Part shown: positions 35,634 to 44,320 of the stretch, one piece after another
Layout: each line of letters starts with the position of its first letter
Position numbering within the stretch: position 1 is the first letter of the stretch
Source of the DNA: Pedobacter aquae
Lineage (GTDB): Bacteria > Bacteroidota > Bacteroidia > Sphingobacteriales > Sphingobacteriaceae
DNA: 64,000 nucleotides
Assembly: GCF_008195825.1 (NCBI RefSeq)
Contig: NZ_CP043329.1
Location: 3,472,001 to 3,536,000 of the forward strand
Direction: 5' to 3'
The notes under the pieces: generated by a model
Databases searched by the model: none
What the model was told of the DNA's origin: nothing
Seen by the model: the letters and a program-made list of their open reading frames with translations, nothing else
Position numbers and translations under genes: made by a program

Positions 35634-36941
35634 TTATTTTGATGGTTTTAAGGATAAGTCTTTAGCATCAACAGCTTGTGTTTTCTCTGTAGAGAATTTG
35701 GTAATGAGGATAATGATGGAAACGAGAATGATGATGTAGCCTATGTACTGAAATGCTTGAACATAGCTGATAGATTCTACTTTAAATAAAAAGCCGAAAG
35801 CCATACCACCTAAATTTCCGCCGGCACCAACAATACCGCTTACCATCCCTACATTTTTTTCATTAACAAAAGGCACAATGCCATAAGTAGCACCATTAGC
35901 CATTTTTAAAAATAATGCGAAGGTTAACATAGAAACAATGGCTAATACAAACGAGCCTGATAAAGCAAATAACACCAAGCCAAAACCTTCTAACAGCAGC
36001 ATGATAGCTAGTAAGATACCTTTACCTTTTAAGCCGTATTTTAATCCGGTTTTGTCTGATACGATGCCACCCATCGCCCTAGCGAAAATATTCATGAAAC
36101 CAAATACACCAGCCCAAAAGCCAGCGCTACTTTGCGATAGGCCGAAAGAGTCTACAAAATGAAGAGCGGCTATGTTGTCAAAGGTTATTTCCATACCAAA
36201 GCACATGGCGTAAGCTAAAGTTAGAGCCCAAACTCGCCAATCGGCCAAAATAGACCAATCTGTTTTGGCTGCGGCTGATTTTTCTTTGTTTATCTCATCA
36301 AAATTGCCTGCCGGAGTATCTTTGGTATATTTCCAGTATAAGAAAGCGGCTACAAGCATCATCAAACCGGGTACAATCATGGCGTATCTCCAGGCTTGGG
36401 CATCGGTATAACCGAAGCCCACAATGGCTGCAAAAATTAAGGGCATCACCATATTGGTTACGCCACCACCTAAATTCCCCCATCCTCCGGTTATCGCATT
36501 GGCGGTTCCTTTGATTTTTGGAGCAAACATCATAGAGGTATGGTATTGGGTAATTACAAAAGACGCACCTATAACGCCTATAGCTAGCCTGAACAGTAAG
36601 AAAGTCTCGTAAGAATCGGCTAAACCAACTAAAAACACGGGTAAAGAACCCAAGCTTAATAACCAAATTGCCGCTTTACGTGGGCCAATAACATCGCATA
36701 GCCTACCTATTACTAACCTGGCTATGATGGTAGAGGCTACCGAGGCTATGATAAGGTTACCAACTTGGGCTTTACTTAAACCAAGCTCTGTTCTGATGGT
36801 TGGCATTAAAGGAGCTAAACCAAACCATCCGAAGAAACAAACAAAAAACATGAGCCATGTAACATGAAAAGTTCTCATTTGTATACCTTTTATACTAAAT
36901 AAGTTGAGTTTTTCTAATGGTTTTTCGCTTGATTTTGTCAT
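35634..36941 (-). CDS. narK: NarK/NasA-type nitrate/nitrite MFS transporter
   Basis: 435 residues, 12 TM helices, major facilitator fold. The nitrate signatures are present twice: GGWGNLGGGVTNMVMP in the first half and GAGGNLGGMAFGFLF in the second. Arg residues in TM2 and TM8 expected to bind nitrate lie in conserved context. As first gene of the narK-nasA-rubredoxin-TSUP-moaA-moaD-moaE run it probably imports nitrate (or exports nitrite) for assimilation. Confidence 0.94.
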   Translation of the reverse strand: MTKSSEKPLEKLNLFSIKGIQMRTFHVTWLMFFVCFFGWFGLAPLMPTIRTELGLSKAQVGNLIIASVASTIIARLVIGRLCDVIGPRKAAIWLLSLGSLPVFLVGLADSYETFLLFRLAIGVIGASFVITQYHTSMMFAPKIKGTANAITGGWGNLGGGVTNMVMPLIFAAIVGFGYTDAQAWRYAMIVPGLMMLVAAFLYWKYTKDTPAGNFDEINKEKSAAAKTDWSILADWRVWALTLAYAMCFGMEITFDNIAALHFVDSFGLSQSSAGFWAGVFGFMNIFARAMGGIVSDKTGLKYGLKGKGILLAIMLLLEGFGLVLFALSGSFVLAIVSMLTFALFLKMANGATYGIVPFVNEKNVGMVSGIVGAGGNLGGMAFGFLFKVESISYVQAFQYIGYIIILVSIIILITKFSTEKTQAVDAKDLSLKPSK

Positions 36942-37334
36942 GATTCTAGTATTTGATAGATTTTAATTCTGTTTTATCTAATAATTTTTAAGTGATTTTA
37001 AAAATTATATCAAAAATTTGATATTAAATGTTCTTTTTGTTGATATAAATTTATAATAAGTAATATTTTAAGACAAATTTTTAAACCAAATACTTGAATT
37101 TATATGATATTAGTAATATTTAGGTGTTATTTATGTTGGTTTTTGATGATTTTTTAGGACTTGTATTTAATTATTGATGATTTTTTAATCGAAAAACCAC
37201 CAAACAGGTGTTTTTTATGTAAATAATTACCGGGATGAGTGTTTTATTTGAGTAATTATTCTTAAAAAGCTTTTTTATCTGCCTGAATGGTTTTTTTATT
37301 GGCAAAAAAATCAATTTTTTACTATGATGATTGC
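36942..37334. other. Long AT-rich control region upstream of narK
   Basis: 393 bp without a gene, between the nrtD stop and the narK start, both on the minus strand. It must hold the end of the nrt transcript and the narK promoter. I see an inverted repeat at 37007-37024 and several TGATATAAAT-like words, but no clean TTG-N19-TAnnTTTG promoter. Confidence 0.5.
37007..37024. promoter_or_regulatory. Inverted repeat upstream of narK
   Basis: Eight-base arms ATATCAAA and TTTGATAT with a 2-nt centre, 66-83 bp before the narK start codon. A possible regulator site; not in the TTGAT-N4-ATCAA order expected for an FNR box. Confidence 0.35.
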
Positions 37335-38210
37335 TTAATAATCAGAAATAGAGAATTTATCTATCAATAAACTCAATAGTCTATCATGTATTTCTTTATA
37401 TTTTGGATGATGAACGATTTCTTTCTTATTTCTTGGTCTTTCTAAGGGTATGTCCACAATTTCTTTGATGGTTGATGCTGGGCCATTGTTTAAAACCACA
37501 ACTCTGTCTGATAAAAATATGGCTTCTTCAATATCATGGGTAACCATTACAATAGTTTTATCTCTATTGTCTAAATTCCAAAGTTTTAGAAGTTCTATAT
37601 GCATAGCGCTTTTGGTTAAGGCATCCAAAGCACCAAAAGGTTCATCAAGCAATAAAATTTTAGGGTTTATAGCAAAAGCTCTGGCTATAGCAACACGCTG
37701 TTTCATCCCACCGGATAAATGACCAGGTAATTTATGTTGGTGCTCCCAAAGGTTTACCATTTTTAAGTTCTTTTCAACAATAGCTTTTTTCTCTTCTTTA
37801 GAGATGTTTTTAAAAGAAGAATCTACCGCTTCATAGATGTTTTGAAACACCGTAAGCCACGGTAAAAGCGAGTAATTTTGGAAAACAATCCCTCTGTCTG
37901 GTCCGGGACCTTTTACCAATTGTTCATTGGCAATTACCTCTCCACTTGTTGGGCTTACCATCCCAGAAATGGTGTTCATTAAAGTTGATTTTCCGCAACC
38001 AGAATGCCCAATTAAAGAAATGATTTCTCCTTTTTTAATATCTAAGCTGATATCTTCTAAAGCAGTATATAAACCTTTTTTGCTTTTAAAAGAAACGGTT
38101 ACATTTTTAATTTTGATAGCTGGTGGTGCTAATAATTTAGCTATTTCTTCTTTGGTTTCGGCCTCTTCAGCTTGTAAAAGATCTAGTTCTTCTTGAGTTA
38201 AATTTTTCAT
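37335..38210 (-). CDS. nrtD: Nitrate ABC transporter ATP-binding protein
   Basis: 291 residues. Walker A GHSGCGKST, signature LSGGMKQR and Walker B ILLLDEPFGALD are intact, with the fused-free single ATPase layout of the nitrate/sulfonate/taurine family. A 35-residue N-terminal acidic extension precedes the domain. It follows nrtB by 20 bp. Substrate assignment rests on the operon and the flanking nitrate genes. Confidence 0.9.
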   Translation of the reverse strand: MKNLTQEELDLLQAEEAETKEEIAKLLAPPAIKIKNVTVSFKSKKGLYTALEDISLDIKKGEIISLIGHSGCGKSTLMNTISGMVSPTSGEVIANEQLVKGPGPDRGIVFQNYSLLPWLTVFQNIYEAVDSSFKNISKEEKKAIVEKNLKMVNLWEHQHKLPGHLSGGMKQRVAIARAFAINPKILLLDEPFGALDALTKSAMHIELLKLWNLDNRDKTIVMVTHDIEEAIFLSDRVVVLNNGPASTIKEIVDIPLERPRNKKEIVHHPKYKEIHDRLLSLLIDKFSISDY

Positions 38211-38230
38211 CGTTATAAGATTTTAATAGG

Positions 38231-39019
38231 TTATTTATTTTCCCAGGCAAAAGCCAATTTTAAAGTGTTAAAGAATTTATCTAGTAATAAGCCTACGCTA
38301 CCGATAATGAGTATGGCAACTAAGATTTTCTCTAAGGATAGGCCGTTCCAGCTATCCCACACAAAAAAGCCAATACCAGAGCCTCCAGAAAGCATTTCGC
38401 CGGCAACAATCACCATCCAAGCTATCCCAATAGATAGTCTTAGCCCTGTTATCATGTGGGGTAGGGTATAAGGGATTAAAATTTTAGTAAGGTATTTAAA
38501 CTTAGAAAATCCAAAAGCTTTGCTTACATTTTTATGGTCTTGCGGTATGTGGGCTACACCAAAAGAGGTATTGATTAAAGTTGGCCATAAGGAGGTAATG
38601 GTAATGATAAATATGGTAGCTCCGGCAGCAGCCTTAAAAGCTAATAAGCCCAAAGGGAACCATGCTAAAGGTGAAACCGGACGAAGTATTTGCACAATAG
38701 GATCAAAAAGGCGCATCATAAATCTGGATGAACCCATTAATATCCCTAAAGGAATAGCAATTAAACTTCCAATACCGAAACCTAAAAACACTCGCCATAA
38801 AGAAGCGGTAAGTTGCAGTCCAATACCTTTATCATTTGGGCCGTAATCATAAAAGGGTTCGGCAAACATTTCTTTGGCAACCTGCCAAGTAGCAATAGGA
38901 CCGGGTATTTCACTTTCAGTAAGGATGGTTATGCCTTGCCATATCAAACATAATAAGAGCATGCTTGCAGCAAATGAGGCAATCTGGCTGATGGTGTTTT
39001 TAACGAATGTATTTTTCAT
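38231..39019 (-). CDS. nrtB: Nitrate ABC transporter permease
   Basis: 262 residues, six TM helices of the BPD_transp_1 fold. The cytoplasmic EAA-type loop is visible (KAFGFSKFKYLTKILIPYTLPHMITGLRLSIGIAW, here given as two short parts: FGFSKFKYLTKI and LPHMITGLRLS). It belongs to the NrtB/SsuC/TauC group. It lies between nrtA and nrtD, with an 85-bp gap after nrtA that holds a strong hairpin. Confidence 0.9.
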   Translation of the reverse strand: MKNTFVKNTISQIASFAASMLLLCLIWQGITILTESEIPGPIATWQVAKEMFAEPFYDYGPNDKGIGLQLTASLWRVFLGFGIGSLIAIPLGILMGSSRFMMRLFDPIVQILRPVSPLAWFPLGLLAFKAAAGATIFIITITSLWPTLINTSFGVAHIPQDHKNVSKAFGFSKFKYLTKILIPYTLPHMITGLRLSIGIAWMVIVAGEMLSGGSGIGFFVWDSWNGLSLEKILVAILIIGSVGLLLDKFFNTLKLAFAWENK

Positions 39020-39036
39020 GATGTTGTTTTTTTAAA

Positions 39037-39084
39037 GAAACCCCTGTACTACACTAATGGGTTTAGGTAGTACAAAAGGGTTTC
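39037..39084. other. Intercistronic stem-loop between nrtA and nrtB
   Basis: GAAACCC (39037-39043) pairs with GGGTTTC (39078-39084) and TGTACTAC (39045-39052) with GTAGTACA (39067-39074): 15 bp in all with one small bulge and a 14-nt loop. No U-tract follows in the direction of the operon. It probably protects the upstream nrtA message or tunes nrtB expression rather than ending transcription. Confidence 0.6.
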
Positions 39085-39104
39085 GGACCTAAACTAAATT
39101 TTCT

Positions 39105-40301
39105 TTATTTTTTGGTAGTTTTTAGATAAGCGCCAATGTTTGCAGGGTCAAAACTTACATCGTAAGTAGTTTTAAAAGGAACCATATCTGGCTGGATAGG
39201 CACTTTCATTTCTTTAGCTACTTCAGCAAATAAATCATCAAGCACTAATTTTTCTGCAACGGCTTTGTAATTAGGTTCTGCTTTTAGCATTCCAAATCTT
39301 ACATATTGTGCCATAAACCACATCCCATGTGATTTTCTAGGAGTGTTTACCAAACCTCCTTTGTAAAAAGTCATAAAGTCGCCTTTATATCTTTGAACAC
39401 CTAAATCGCAACCCAAATCGCTAGAACCCATTAATCTGGCTTCTATTACAGCCAATGGGGCATTAACATAATAAGGTTTGGTTAGCCAAGTAGCCGCTTT
39501 TTTTCTATTGCTCAATACATCAAGCCACTTGCAAGCCTCTATAATGGCTTTCATCATTTGTTTAAGCTCTTGTTTGTTGGTGTTGGCAAAAGCAGCATTT
39601 ACTACTAAAGCTTTCTCTGGGTGGTCTTTCCAAATATCTTGTGAAGCGATGTGTGTAAAACCAATACCTTGTGATGCTGCAACGCCATTCCAAGGTTCGC
39701 CTACAGAGAAACCTTCCATATTATCAACCTTCATGTTGGCAACCATTTGTGGCGGTGGAATAGTAATAATACCAACCGATTTTTGATTAACACCAGCAGC
39801 TGCAAGCCAGTTACGTAGCCATATGTCGTGGGTTCCGCCGGGGAAAGTCATGGCAAATGTTACTTCTTTTCTAGCTTGTATTTTCTTAATGGCAGCACCA
39901 ACTTTAGCTATTTCTTTATATCCCAATAGGTTACAAAAATCTTTAGATAGGGTTATGGCTTGTCCGTTATTGTTAAGCACCATAGCAATTTTCATTTCTG
40001 AACCTGCTTTGCCTCCAATACCTGTGTAAACAGAAAAAGGCATAGAAAACAAGCAATGTGCGCCGTCTAGCTCCCCGTTAAGGATTTTATCTCTGATATT
40101 TGCCCAAGATGCTTCTTTAGATAGTTCCACATCAAGACCATATTTAGCAAAAAGACCAAGTTCTTTTGCGGCTACTAATGGAGCGCAATCTGTTAAAGGG
40201 ATAAAGCCTAGTTTTATTTTTTTTGCGCTAACTGTTAAAGAGTTAAGTACTAATATGAGGGCAAAAAATACTCCTAAAAGGTTGTTTATAATACGTTTCA
40301 T
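39105..40301 (-). CDS. nrtA: Nitrate ABC transporter substrate-binding protein
   Basis: 398 residues with a signal peptide (LLGVFFALILVLNSLTVSA). The mature part is the NMT1/NrtA-like two-lobe binding protein: KLGFIPLTDCAPLVAAKELG at the start, then TFPGGTHDIWLRNWLAAAG and GFSVGEPWNG, residues that form the anion pocket in NrtA/CmpA. No lipobox, so it is free in the periplasm. It follows the porin gene by 19 bp. Confidence 0.92.
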   Translation of the reverse strand: MKRIINNLLGVFFALILVLNSLTVSAKKIKLGFIPLTDCAPLVAAKELGLFAKYGLDVELSKEASWANIRDKILNGELDGAHCLFSMPFSVYTGIGGKAGSEMKIAMVLNNNGQAITLSKDFCNLLGYKEIAKVGAAIKKIQARKEVTFAMTFPGGTHDIWLRNWLAAAGVNQKSVGIITIPPPQMVANMKVDNMEGFSVGEPWNGVAASQGIGFTHIASQDIWKDHPEKALVVNAAFANTNKQELKQMMKAIIEACKWLDVLSNRKKAATWLTKPYYVNAPLAVIEARLMGSSDLGCDLGVQRYKGDFMTFYKGGLVNTPRKSHGMWFMAQYVRFGMLKAEPNYKAVAEKLVLDDLFAEVAKEMKVPIQPDMVPFKTTYDVSFDPANIGAYLKTTKK

Positions 40302-40320
40302 GATATTAAAAGATTTAATG

Positions 40321-41922
40321 TTATTGTTTAATAGCTGATGGTTTGGTGTACAAGAAATCTGGTTTGATATTAATCATCAAATAGCCAAAATGCCCTGTTT
40401 TATTATAATCTGCCGGAGAACCAGGTTGAGCTTTTGCGATAACCATATTGTCTTTGGCTTTCATGATAGAGTAGCCTAGTTCTACCGTGGTAAATTTGTT
40501 GAGGGTATAATTGATGCCTAGATCTATTTCTTGTCCAAGTTTTTGAGAGTTGCTATTGGCTAAAGCTTGGGCAGTTTCAAACAAATGATAGTCTGCTATA
40601 ACATAAAATTGATTGGCTGTAAATTTGGTTTTAAAGTAATAATCTTTTAAACCAGCAGCAGGCGAGCCTGTTGGGGCATAAAAATAATCCATAGTGCCCC
40701 AAAACTTATGCGGGGTGCCATATAGTGGGTCAAACCTATTGCTTTCAGTTGTAGGAGTCGTTGTTTTATTGCCCGATAAATAGTCAAAACCAGGACCTAA
40801 AGTAAATTTGCCTTTACTGTAATTAGCGCTAATGGTATAATGGTAAGCGTCTAGCTTTTTGCCATCTCTATCATGCCCGTTTTGGTGATAATAAGCCGCT
40901 TGTACAGCTACTTTGCCGAAACCTGAAGCATTACCAAAAACAGGTGTAATCATAGCACCAAAGGTGTTTCTGTTATGGGTTCCGTTAACATCAAAAAATC
41001 TTCCGTAAACTTTTCCTCCGCCACTATTTACACTATCTAGTCGGTATTTTCCAAACTCATCATGGAAATAAAGTGCTGATATTTTAGTCTGGCCAAATTT
41101 TCTGGCTACATAAACACTAGTAAAGTTTTTATAGTCTTGGTTTCCGCCATTGGTATTAGGTGGGTTTGTAAATGTAGGGTTACCTGTTTTAGTACTGTTG
41201 CCTGCGGCATTTACTAAAGGTATCATATTGGCAGGTGTAGGCACCAAAATACCATTATTGTTTTTTACATTGGTAGGGATATTAGCAGGCACATAATTGG
41301 TTCTGGTAAAGTTTTCATTGTTTTGGTTAAAAGCATAACCAATATCTACCTGCCAGCCTTGGTGCACTACTTTTAGCAAGGCCATGTCAAACCTACGCCC
41401 TTGTTGAAGCCAATCTAAATTGCCTAATAAACGGGCATCATCATAAATTAATTCTTGGCGGCCAATTTTTAAAGAAAGGTTGTCAAATAGCTTAAACTTA
41501 ATGGTCGTATCGGCCTTATTTGCTAAAGTTAAATCAGCCCAGCTTTCATGAAGCATAAAACGACTGCCGTCTGCCTGAGATATGGTAGAGGCGTCTTGCC
41601 CCCATACTCTTACATCTTGTGCACTTACGCCAAAAGTTAGTCTTTCCCACTTATAACCAAAATTTAATCTTGTTCTTTGCGAAATAAATGCAGCTGTTTT
41701 TGCGCCATTAGGGACCAAATTTGCAAAGCCTTTTCTTACTTCGCCACGAGGTCTTATTTGGCCAGTTAAAGAAAATTGAGCATGCGCTTGCGCCGATGAT
41801 AATGTTATAAGGAAGATGTAAAGTAGTTTTTGAAAGATTACTTTCTTCCTTTGGAGGATGTTTTTTTGGGGTGTAAAATCTCTGCGACCAGACCTTACAC
41901 GGTTTGATAAAAATTTATACAT
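40321..41922 (-). CDS. Outer-membrane porin (alginate-export-like) of the nitrate operon
   Basis: About 533 residues. A hydrophobic segment at roughly residues 30-47 ending in AQAHAQ is the signal sequence, after an unusually long basic N-region (FLSNRVRSGRRDF). The mature chain is a long series of amphipathic strands of the alginate-export barrel class (SLTGQIRPRGEVRKGF, RTRLNFGYKW, KIGRQELIYDDARLLG). ATG 41922 is preferred to the in-frame TTG at 41949. As first gene of the nrt operon it is likely the outer-membrane pore for nitrate, not alginate. Confidence 0.85.
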   Translation of the reverse strand: MYKFLSNRVRSGRRDFTPQKNILQRKKVIFQKLLYIFLITLSSAQAHAQFSLTGQIRPRGEVRKGFANLVPNGAKTAAFISQRTRLNFGYKWERLTFGVSAQDVRVWGQDASTISQADGSRFMLHESWADLTLANKADTTIKFKLFDNLSLKIGRQELIYDDARLLGNLDWLQQGRRFDMALLKVVHQGWQVDIGYAFNQNNENFTRTNYVPANIPTNVKNNNGILVPTPANMIPLVNAAGNSTKTGNPTFTNPPNTNGGNQDYKNFTSVYVARKFGQTKISALYFHDEFGKYRLDSVNSGGGKVYGRFFDVNGTHNRNTFGAMITPVFGNASGFGKVAVQAAYYHQNGHDRDGKKLDAYHYTISANYSKGKFTLGPGFDYLSGNKTTTPTTESNRFDPLYGTPHKFWGTMDYFYAPTGSPAAGLKDYYFKTKFTANQFYVIADYHLFETAQALANSNSQKLGQEIDLGINYTLNKFTTVELGYSIMKAKDNMVIAKAQPGSPADYNKTGHFGYLMINIKPDFLYTKPSAIKQ

Positions 41923-41960
41923 TTGTTTAAGTTTAATTTGTGTGAGCAAGTTGACTATTT

Positions 41961-41998
41961 AGCCCATTAGGAATTGCGACTTCCTGGTGGGCTTTTTG
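41961..41998 (+). terminator. Terminator-like hairpin in the leader of the porin/nrt operon
   Basis: On the plus strand AGCCCATTAGGAA (41961-41973) pairs fully with TTCCTGGTGGGCT (41981-41993) using two G-U pairs, with a 7-nt loop TTGCGAC and a following TTTTTGTTTT. On the minus strand, the sense of the operon, the same hairpin has two C-A mismatches and no U-tract. It may end an antisense transcript or act as a leader hairpin; there is no plus-strand gene before it. Confidence 0.5.
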
Positions 41999-42447
41999 TT
42001 TTCTGTTAGTTTGATTTATTCATATTATATATTTTAGATTTTTTTCTACGTTTTAATGTTATAAATATAATATATATAATAAAAATGTGCTAAAAATTTT
42101 ACATAAAACAGTAAATTTTATATTTTTTGTAATAATTTATACTTAAAATCTTCTCAATTTTACTTTTTTACAATAAAAACATAATAAATATCTAAAAATT
42201 TTAATAAAATGTTAGTGATTTTATGTTTTTTATATCAAAAATCCTTATGTTTTTAATATTAAATATTGTAAAATTCACTTAATTAAAAAATTAATTCGAT
42301 TTTTATGTAAAATTTATAGTCTTTTTTAAGGTTAATTAAAATACTAAAGGTTATTACTTGTATTTTTAGGTTTATTTTGGTGATTTCATAAAATCACGAT
42401 TAAAAAAGGTATAATGAGCTCTATTTTTTATTTATAAACTGAATTTA
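41999..42447. other. Very AT-rich divergent control region
   Basis: About 450 bp without a gene, between the minus-strand porin/nrt operon and the plus-strand Crp/Fnr gene. It must contain both promoters. It holds many short A/T runs, an IR at 42380-42397 and no reading frame I can support. Confidence 0.6.
42380..42397. promoter_or_regulatory. Inverted repeat upstream of the Crp/Fnr gene
   Basis: GTGATTT and AAATCAC, perfect 7-bp arms around CATA, 51-68 bp before ATG 42448. The outer GTGA/TCAC resembles half-sites of Crp/Fnr proteins but with wider spacing than the usual box. Candidate autoregulatory site. Confidence 0.45.
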
Positions 42448-43139
42448 ATGAAAAAAAGTAAAGTAGAATGTGATTTACAAACTTGTTTTATGTGTAAAAT
42501 GTGTTTAAAAGAGTGGCATCCGGCTATTCATGCACACAGGAAAACATTTCAAGTAAAAAGGGTGAAAAAATCATTGAAGAAGGAGAACGTGTAACAGGTA
42601 TTTATTTTGTTTTTGATGGAATTGTTAAAGTACATAAAAAATGGGGCGATAAGGAGTTAATTGTAAGGTTCGCTAATAAAGGAGCTATCATAGGGCATAG
42701 AGGTTTAGGTAGTAAAAGTTTAGTTTATCCCATATCGGCAACAGCTTTAGAGGCTTCAACAGTATGTTTTATTGGATTAGAGTTTTTCAACGCTACCTTA
42801 AAAGTAAATAACGAGTTTACTTACCAATTGATGTTGTTTTTTGCTGATGAACTGCAAGAATCTGAACGTAAAATGAGAAATCTGGCACACATGTCTGTAA
42901 AAGGTAGGGTAGCACAAGCCTTATTTAATTTAGAAGAGCAATTTGGAAGTGCGCCAAACGGAGGCTTAAATATTAGTTTAACCAGACAAGATTTAGCTTC
43001 TTACGCTGGGGCTACTTATGAAACTGTTTTTAGAACTATAAATGAACTGGTAGAGCATAAAATATTACGTTTAGAGGGAAAGGATATCATGATTCATGAT
43101 AGACCTAAACTAGCGGCTTTAACTAATACTATTATTTAA
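42448..43139 (+). CDS. Crp/Fnr family regulator with N-terminal cysteine cluster (frame broken near the start)
   Basis: Probable regulator of the nitrate genes. The open frame from GTG 42501 gives a cNMP-binding domain (GERVTGIYFVFDGIVKVHKK) and a C-terminal Crp HTH (SLTRQDLASYAGATYETVFR). A different frame from ATG 42448 encodes a start with Cys8, Cys13, Cys16 and Cys19 (CDLQTCFMCKMC) followed by LKEWHPAIHAHRKTFQV. One extra A in the five-A run at 42555-42559 joins the two into about 230 residues (QVKKGEKIIEEGE). Four clustered cysteines ahead of a Crp fold suggest an iron-sulfur or redox sensor like FNR. The gene lies between the nrt and moeA genes. Confidence 0.85.
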
Positions 43140-43142
43140 GAA

Positions 43143-44318
43143 TTATTGGAGTGACTTGAAAAAAACGGAGGCTCCTTTTTCTAAATCTGTAATTTCAGCT
43201 GGATGCCATGCAACAGCATTTGCTTGTAATCCTAATCTAATATCTCCGGAGCCATTTATAGGCAAATATTGTAGTTCTTTTTGGGTGTTGAAAACAGGAA
43301 AAAACTCATCTAATGATGTTTTTCCTTTCCTTGTAAAACTTAAAGGTAACTGTTCATCATGATTATGTATCCCTAAACAAGAAAAAATAAAAGGTTCAAC
43401 AAAAATCTTAAAAGTAACTAAACAAGAGAAAGGATTTCCCGGTAAGGCAAAAATCATTTTATCATTCAAATATCCGCACCAAATTGGTTTCCCCGGTCTT
43501 ATAGCTACTTTATGAAAAAGCTTTTTTACACCTAATTCTTCTAAAATTTCTGGTATAAAATCTGCATCTCCGGCAGAAACACCGCCATTTAAAATGATAA
43601 TATCGGCGCTAAGCGCATCTTTAAGAGCTGTTCTGATGATATCTTTTTCATCAGCAAGATGCTCTGCTTTTATAGGATTTATTCCTAGTTTTCTAAGTAA
43701 AGCTTTTAATAAATGTAAGTTGCTATTGTTTATCTGCGTTGCTGATGCTGTTTGATGAACCGGTACAACCTCGTTCCCTGTAGTTAGCACAGCAACTTGA
43801 GGCAGTTTTTGTACTTTTAATGTATGTTTCCCTAAGGCGGCTAATAAGCCAATTTTTGCTGTATTAATTTGGCTTTCTTGGGGTAAAACCAATTCGCTTT
43901 TTTTTAAATCTTGCCCCTTTTTGGCAATATTTTGATAGATTTTAGAACTGTCAATGTTTAATTTTGCTGTTCCATTTTCAAACAAAATATCCTCGTTACG
44001 GATGACGATATTGGCACTTTCAGGAACAGCAGCACCTGTCATGATTTTATAGCATTCGCCACTTTCTAGTTTTTTAAAGCTATCGTCTCCGGCATAAATG
44101 GTTTCTGCAATATGGTATGATGAAATACCTTTTTCTAAATCTTGGATGTGGATGGCGATACCGTCCATAGCGGCTCTGTTAAAAGGAGGGAAATCTCTAT
44201 TGGCAAAAATATCTTCAGCTAAAATACGGTCTAAAGCATCGTCTAAATGCACCTCTTCAGTACCAAAAGATTTTGCTTTTGATTGGATAATTTCCAGCGC
44301 CTTTTGGTAAGAAATCAT
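43143..44318 (-). CDS. moeA: Molybdopterin molybdotransferase
   Basis: Inserts molybdate into adenylated molybdopterin. 391 residues with the four-domain MoeA layout: DRILAEDIFANRDFPPFNRAAMDGIA at the start (short parts: FPPFNRAAMDGIA), the MTGAAVP loop, the GGVSAGDADF motif and a C-terminal beta domain. It follows moaCB by 2 bp and is last in the nirB-nirD-moaCB-moeA run. It converges with the Crp/Fnr gene three bases away. Confidence 0.94.
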   Translation of the reverse strand: MISYQKALEIIQSKAKSFGTEEVHLDDALDRILAEDIFANRDFPPFNRAAMDGIAIHIQDLEKGISSYHIAETIYAGDDSFKKLESGECYKIMTGAAVPESANIVIRNEDILFENGTAKLNIDSSKIYQNIAKKGQDLKKSELVLPQESQINTAKIGLLAALGKHTLKVQKLPQVAVLTTGNEVVPVHQTASATQINNSNLHLLKALLRKLGINPIKAEHLADEKDIIRTALKDALSADIIILNGGVSAGDADFIPEILEELGVKKLFHKVAIRPGKPIWCGYLNDKMIFALPGNPFSCLVTFKIFVEPFIFSCLGIHNHDEQLPLSFTRKGKTSLDEFFPVFNTQKELQYLPINGSGDIRLGLQANAVAWHPAEITDLEKGASVFFKSLQ

Positions 44319-44320
44319 GA

